A stretch of 56,799 bases of DNA from Chitinolyticbacter albus (GTDB taxonomy: Bacteria > Pseudomonadota > Gammaproteobacteria > Burkholderiales > Chitinibacteraceae), in assembly GCF_024437655.1 (NCBI RefSeq), contig NZ_JANBVF010000033.1, forward strand, positions 1-56,799. Direction: 5' to 3'. The notes under the pieces were generated by a model. It was not told the origin of the DNA. It did no database searches and saw only the letters and a list, made by a program, of their open reading frames with translations. Shown piece by piece: positions 54,129 to 56,799 of this stretch. A program made the position numbers and the translations under genes. The stretch's first letter is position 1, and each line of letters opens with the position of its first letter.

Positions 54129-54249
54129 GCCAAGCGCAACAGCAGCACCTTAGGCCCCACCTCGCCCCGGCACTCTCGCACACGGCAACGGCCATAAATC
54201 CTCATTTAATTTAGTCACTTACGCGCGATCAGCCATGCCAGCAACGAGC

Positions 54250-54266
54250 TGGTACACCCCTTGCTA
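54250..54266 (+). promoter_or_regulatory. Sigma-54 promoter of the flavin monooxygenase
   Basis: TGGTACACCCCTTGCTA has GG-N10-GC spacing, a TGGTAC -24 box and a perfect TTGCT -12 box. The start codon is 58 bases downstream. Confidence 0.8.
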
Positions 54267-54321
54267 AATCGGCCCCTGCCTGCAGCCTCGCGGCTGCCCA
54301 GTCCTCACCAGGAGCCTCACC

Positions 54322-55695
54322 ATGAGCAAGAAACGTCAGATCAAGCTCGGCGCCTTCCTTTCGCCGACCGGCCATCACGCCGCAGCCTGGCGCCACCCGG
54401 ATACGCATCCGGCCGGCGCCACCGAGTTCGAGCACTTCAAGAAACTGGCGCAGATCGCCGAAGCGGCCAAGTTCGACGCCATCTTCACTGCCGACAGCGA
54501 TGGCCTGTGGCGTGGCACCGGTGATCGCAACCTGCGCGCCAAGAGCGGCCACAGCGCCGGCAGCAGCTTCGAGCCGATCACGCTGTATTCGGCGCTGTCG
54601 GCCGTCACCAAGAACATCGGCTTCGTCGCCACCGCCTCCACCACCTACAACGAGCCGTGGCACATCGCGCGCAAGTTCGCCTCGCTCGACCTGCTCTCGG
54701 GTGGTCGCGCCGCCTGGAACGTAGTCACCTCGGGCAATGCCAACGCTGCGTACAACTTCGGCCTGGGTGGCCACCCGGAGCATGCCGACCGCTATCGCCG
54801 CGCCGAGGAATTCGTCGAGGTGGTCAAGGGCCTGTGGGATAGCTGGGAAGACGACGCTCACATCTACGACAAGGCCGCCGGCGTCTACACCGATCCGGAC
54901 AAGCTGCACGAGCTCAACCATGTGGGCGAATACTTCAAAGTGAAGGGCCCGCTCTCGGTGCCGCGCTCGCCGCAGGGCCACCCGGTGATCGTGCAGGCCG
55001 GCGCATCCGAGCCGGGCCGCGAGCTCGCCGCCAAGACTGCCGAAGCCATCTTCGCCGCCTGGCAGACGCTGGAAGACGCGCAAGCCTTCTATCGCGACGT
55101 AAAGGGCCGCGCTGCCAACAAGTACGGCCGCAATCCGGACCACATCAAGATCCTGCCAGGCGTGTACCCGGTGATCGGCCGTACCGAACAGGAGGCGCTC
55201 GACAAGAAGGAACAGCTGCGCCAGTTGATCGATCCGGAAATCGGCCTGTCGCTGCTGGCGAGCCTCGGCGGATCGGACGCGCTGCGCGACTACGACCTTG
55301 ACGGCCCGGTGCCGCAGGATCTGCCGGAAACCAACAACAACAAGAGCCGCCAGCGCCTGCTGCTGGACCTGGCCGCACGCGAGAACCTCACCATCCGCCA
55401 GCTCTACGAATGGGTGGCGGGCGCACGCGGCCACCGCGTGATCCACGGCACGCCGGAAAGCATCGCCGACCAGCTGGAGGAATGGTTCGTCAGCGAGGCG
55501 GCCGACGGCTTCAACCTGCTGGCGCCCACCTACCCCGGCGGCCTCGTCGACTTCATCGACCTGGTGGTGCCCATCCTCCGGCATCGCGGCCTGTTCCGCA
55601 CCGAGTACGAGGCCTCCACCCTGCGCGGCAACCTCGGCTTGGCGATCCCGGAAAACCGCTACTCGCTCGAGCGCAACGCGCTGAAGTCCGCCTGA
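54322..55695 (+). CDS. FMN-dependent monooxygenase, NtaA/SnaA/DszA (SfnG-related) family
   Basis: A 457-residue flavin monooxygenase with AGGAGCC upstream. IKLGAFLSPTGHHAAAWRHP, DAIFTADSDGLW, FEPITLYSALSAVTKNIGFVATASTTYNEPWHIARKFASLD and RAAWNVVTSGN are family hallmarks of the class C two-component enzymes such as DszA, NtaA and SnaA. It uses reduced FMN from a partner such as the SsuE-like reductase at 27.7 kb and oxygen to open sulfone, sulfonate or thio bonds. The sigma-54 promoter upstream supports sulfur-starvation control. Which sulfur compound is used cannot be read. Confidence 0.92.
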   Translation: MSKKRQIKLGAFLSPTGHHAAAWRHPDTHPAGATEFEHFKKLAQIAEAAKFDAIFTADSDGLWRGTGDRNLRAKSGHSAGSSFEPITLYSALSAVTKNIGFVATASTTYNEPWHIARKFASLDLLSGGRAAWNVVTSGNANAAYNFGLGGHPEHADRYRRAEEFVEVVKGLWDSWEDDAHIYDKAAGVYTDPDKLHELNHVGEYFKVKGPLSVPRSPQGHPVIVQAGASEPGRELAAKTAEAIFAAWQTLEDAQAFYRDVKGRAANKYGRNPDHIKILPGVYPVIGRTEQEALDKKEQLRQLIDPEIGLSLLASLGGSDALRDYDLDGPVPQDLPETNNNKSRQRLLLDLAARENLTIRQLYEWVAGARGHRVIHGTPESIADQLEEWFVSEAADGFNLLAPTYPGGLVDFIDLVVPILRHRGLFRTEYEASTLRGNLGLAIPENRYSLERNALKSA

Positions 55696-55700
55696 CCGGC
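55621..55700 (+). repeat. 80-base direct repeat, copy 1 (monooxygenase 3' end)
   Basis: The last 25 codons of the monooxygenase with its stop recur at 56606-56685, 75 of 80 bases identical and 985 bases apart. The second copy stands after a truncated acetyltransferase, suggesting a duplication or a deleted paralogue. Confidence 0.85.
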
Positions 55701-55703
55701 CAT

Positions 55704-55730
55704 ACCCCGCCCCCACTGTGGGCGGGGTTT
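55704..55730 (+). terminator. Terminator after the monooxygenase
   Basis: Nine-base stem ACCCCGCCC/GGGCGGGGT with a seven-base loop and TTT after it, nine bases past the stop codon. It ends only seven bases before the RutE-like start, so some read-through is likely. Confidence 0.75.
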
Positions 55731-55736
55731 CCCACC

Positions 55737-56327
55737 ATGACCATTCCGCTTCCCGCCGCCACTCTCGCGCAGCTGTTCTACGACGCGCGCACCGTCCAGC
55801 GCTTTGCCGATATCCCAGTCAGCCGAGAAACGCTCACCCAGCTCTACGATCTGGTGCGCCATGGCCCAACCGGCTTCAATGCGCAGCCGGCGCGCTTTGT
55901 GTTCGTGGAAAGCGTTGATGCCAAGGCACTGCTGGCGCCGGCGCTGTCCGCGCGCAATCGCGAACGCGTGCTGGCAGCACCGGTCACCGTGCTGATCGCC
56001 TGGGATAGCCGTTTCCACGAGACCCTACCCCGCTTGTTCCCCGGCTTTGATGCGCGCAGCTTCTTCGACAGCCATCCCGCGCTGATCGAGTCCTCGGCCA
56101 CCAGCAACGCAGCGCTGCAGACCGGCTATTTGATCCTGGCGGCACGGGCACTGGGCCTTGCGGTGGCGCCGATGTCGGGCCTGGACACCACAGCCGTCGA
56201 TGCTGCGTTCTTTCCGGACGGGCGCTGGCGCACGCTGTGGATCGCGAGCCTGGGCTACGGCCTCGCCGATGACTTGCCGCCGCGCCTGCCGCGGCTGGCC
56301 GAGGACGAGGCCGTGCTGTTCCGCTAA
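55737..56327 (+). CDS. Nitroreductase family protein (RutE-like)
   Basis: A 196-residue FMN-dependent reductase from MTIPLPAATLAQLFYDARTVQRF. SRETLTQLYDLVRHGPTGFNAQPARFVFVES and YLILAARALGLAVAPMSGLDTTAVDAAFFPDG match malonic semialdehyde reductase RutE and its relatives, which reduce aldehydes or quinones with NAD(P)H. It is just after the monooxygenase; it may reduce an aldehyde released by desulfonation, but a detoxifying role is equally possible. Confidence 0.88.
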   Translation: MTIPLPAATLAQLFYDARTVQRFADIPVSRETLTQLYDLVRHGPTGFNAQPARFVFVESVDAKALLAPALSARNRERVLAAPVTVLIAWDSRFHETLPRLFPGFDARSFFDSHPALIESSATSNAALQTGYLILAARALGLAVAPMSGLDTTAVDAAFFPDGRWRTLWIASLGYGLADDLPPRLPRLAEDEAVLFR

Positions 56328-56333
56328 GCCGGC

Positions 56334-56605
<272 letters not shown>

Positions 56606-56606
<1 letters not shown>

Positions 56607-56685
56607 TGCGCGGCCACCTCGGCCTGGCGATTCCGGAAAACCGCTACTCGCTCGAGCGCAACGCGCTGAAGTCCGCCTGATCGGC
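56606..56685 (+). repeat. 80-base direct repeat, copy 2 (orphan monooxygenase 3' end)
   Basis: It encodes an isolated C-terminal piece (RGHLGLAIPENRYSLERN then ALKSA and stop) of the monooxygenase family, directly after the acetyltransferase fragment and before a hairpin. See copy 1 at 55621-55700. Confidence 0.85.
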
Positions 56686-56696
56686 ACTACTGCCCT

Positions 56697-56711
56697 GCCC
56701 GCACTGCGGGC
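56697..56711. terminator. Hairpin between repeat copy 2 and PhnA-like gene
   Basis: GCCCGC-ACT-GCGGGC, six base pairs, located between convergent reading directions. For the minus-strand gene it lies 7 bases after the stop; no T run. Confidence 0.5.
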
Positions 56712-56717
56712 GGGCAT

Positions 56718-56799
56718 TCAGGCCTTTTTAACGAACTCCGATTTGAGCTTCATCGGTCCAATGCCGTCGATTTTGCAATCGATATTGTGGTCCCCATCG
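56718..56799 (-). CDS. PhnA/YjdM family protein (C-terminal fragment at window edge)
   Basis: Only the last 26 residues are inside the window: DGDHNIDCKIDGIG and KLKSEFVKKA, a C-terminus closely matching PhnA/YjdM proteins (zinc ribbon plus SH3-like barrel), which typically end GDHDIDCKI..G.M.LKSEFVKK. Despite the historic name these proteins are not proven in phosphonate use. The start and zinc ribbon lie to the right of the window. Confidence 0.8.
   Translation of the reverse strand, partial: DGDHNIDCKIDGIGPMKLKSEFVKKA

Larger units (their letters stand above)
53983..54321. other. Promoter region of the flavin monooxygenase
   Basis: About 340 bases, no gene. It holds the 34-base repeat copy 2 (54095-54128), a palindrome TTGCGC-CAA-GCGCAA directly after it (54125-54139), and the sigma-54 promoter at 54250-54266. 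GCAGC-AAAC-GCTGC near 54085 followed by GGCTTTTT could also terminate the WG-repeat gene. Confidence 0.6.

Overview
The window is about 57 kb of high-GC DNA from what looks like a chitinolytic betaproteobacterium. The basis is a large multi-domain GH18 chitinase at the left edge and the overall gene style; a Neisseriales relative of the Chitinibacter/Jeongeupia/Chitiniphilus type is my inference, not something the sequence proves. No rRNA, tRNA or CRISPR array was seen.

Layout. 1-2040 (-): secreted chitinase, C-terminus outside the window. 2.9-5.5 kb (+): molbindin (TOBE) protein, sigma-54 activator without a sensor domain (SfnR-like) and aldo/keto reductase. 5.8-8.9 kb (+): DUF2325 protein, methionine-type aminotransferase, TauE/SafE exporter, PaiB-like flavin-binding protein. 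8.95-12.6 kb: a chromosomal integron with six lower-GC cassettes reading leftward, each followed by an attC site, then a candidate attI, a candidate cassette promoter and a frameshifted, truncated integron integrase reading rightward. 12.7-17.6 kb: an unknown gene, a half MFS gene, a quinone-type oxidoreductase, a CopD-like membrane protein and a TetR/haloalkane dehalogenase pair. 18.1-23.8 kb (+): a second accessory stretch containing attC sites, with a HEPN-like membrane protein, a SLATT protein, a DUF695/RraB protein, a FlaR-like kinase and several small unknown genes. 24.2-25.4 kb (+): membrane protein and acetyltransferase.

25.5-42.8 kb is a sulfonate/sulfur-scavenging block around one divergent intergenic region (30.94-31.32 kb). 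Leftward run hydroxyacid dehydrogenase, TauD-like dioxygenase (frameshifted in a G7 tract), an OsmC protein carrying an in-frame insertion element, SsuE-like FMN reductase, DHA2 efflux pump and dienelactone hydrolase. Rightward run an outer-membrane porin, four SsuA/TauA-type binding proteins, an MFS protein, two pairs of permeases and one ATPase. Further right come a second export cluster (42.9-47.5 kb), a MerR-ATPase fusion, a cytoplasmic arylsulfotransferase, two large proteins of unknown role and, at 54.3 kb, a DszA/SfnG-type flavin monooxygenase with a RutE-like nitroreductase. A PhnA/YjdM C-terminus enters at the right edge.

How it fits together. Sigma-54 (-24/-12) promoter matches with exact GG-N10-GC spacing lie in front of both arms of the 31 kb divergent block, the arylsulfotransferase and the monooxygenase, and a weaker one lies before DUF2325. 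The orphan sigma-54 activator at 3.3 kb is the obvious candidate to drive them, in the manner of SfnR-controlled sulfur-starvation genes. The porin and ABC systems would import organosulfur compounds; FMN reductase, monooxygenase and dioxygenase would release sulfite; TauE and the efflux pumps would export by-products. The most unusual items are the decaying integron with its opposite-facing second cassette stretch (including a HEPN-like/SLATT neighbour pair), the dispersed sigma-54 regulon, and the in-frame palindromic element inside osmC.
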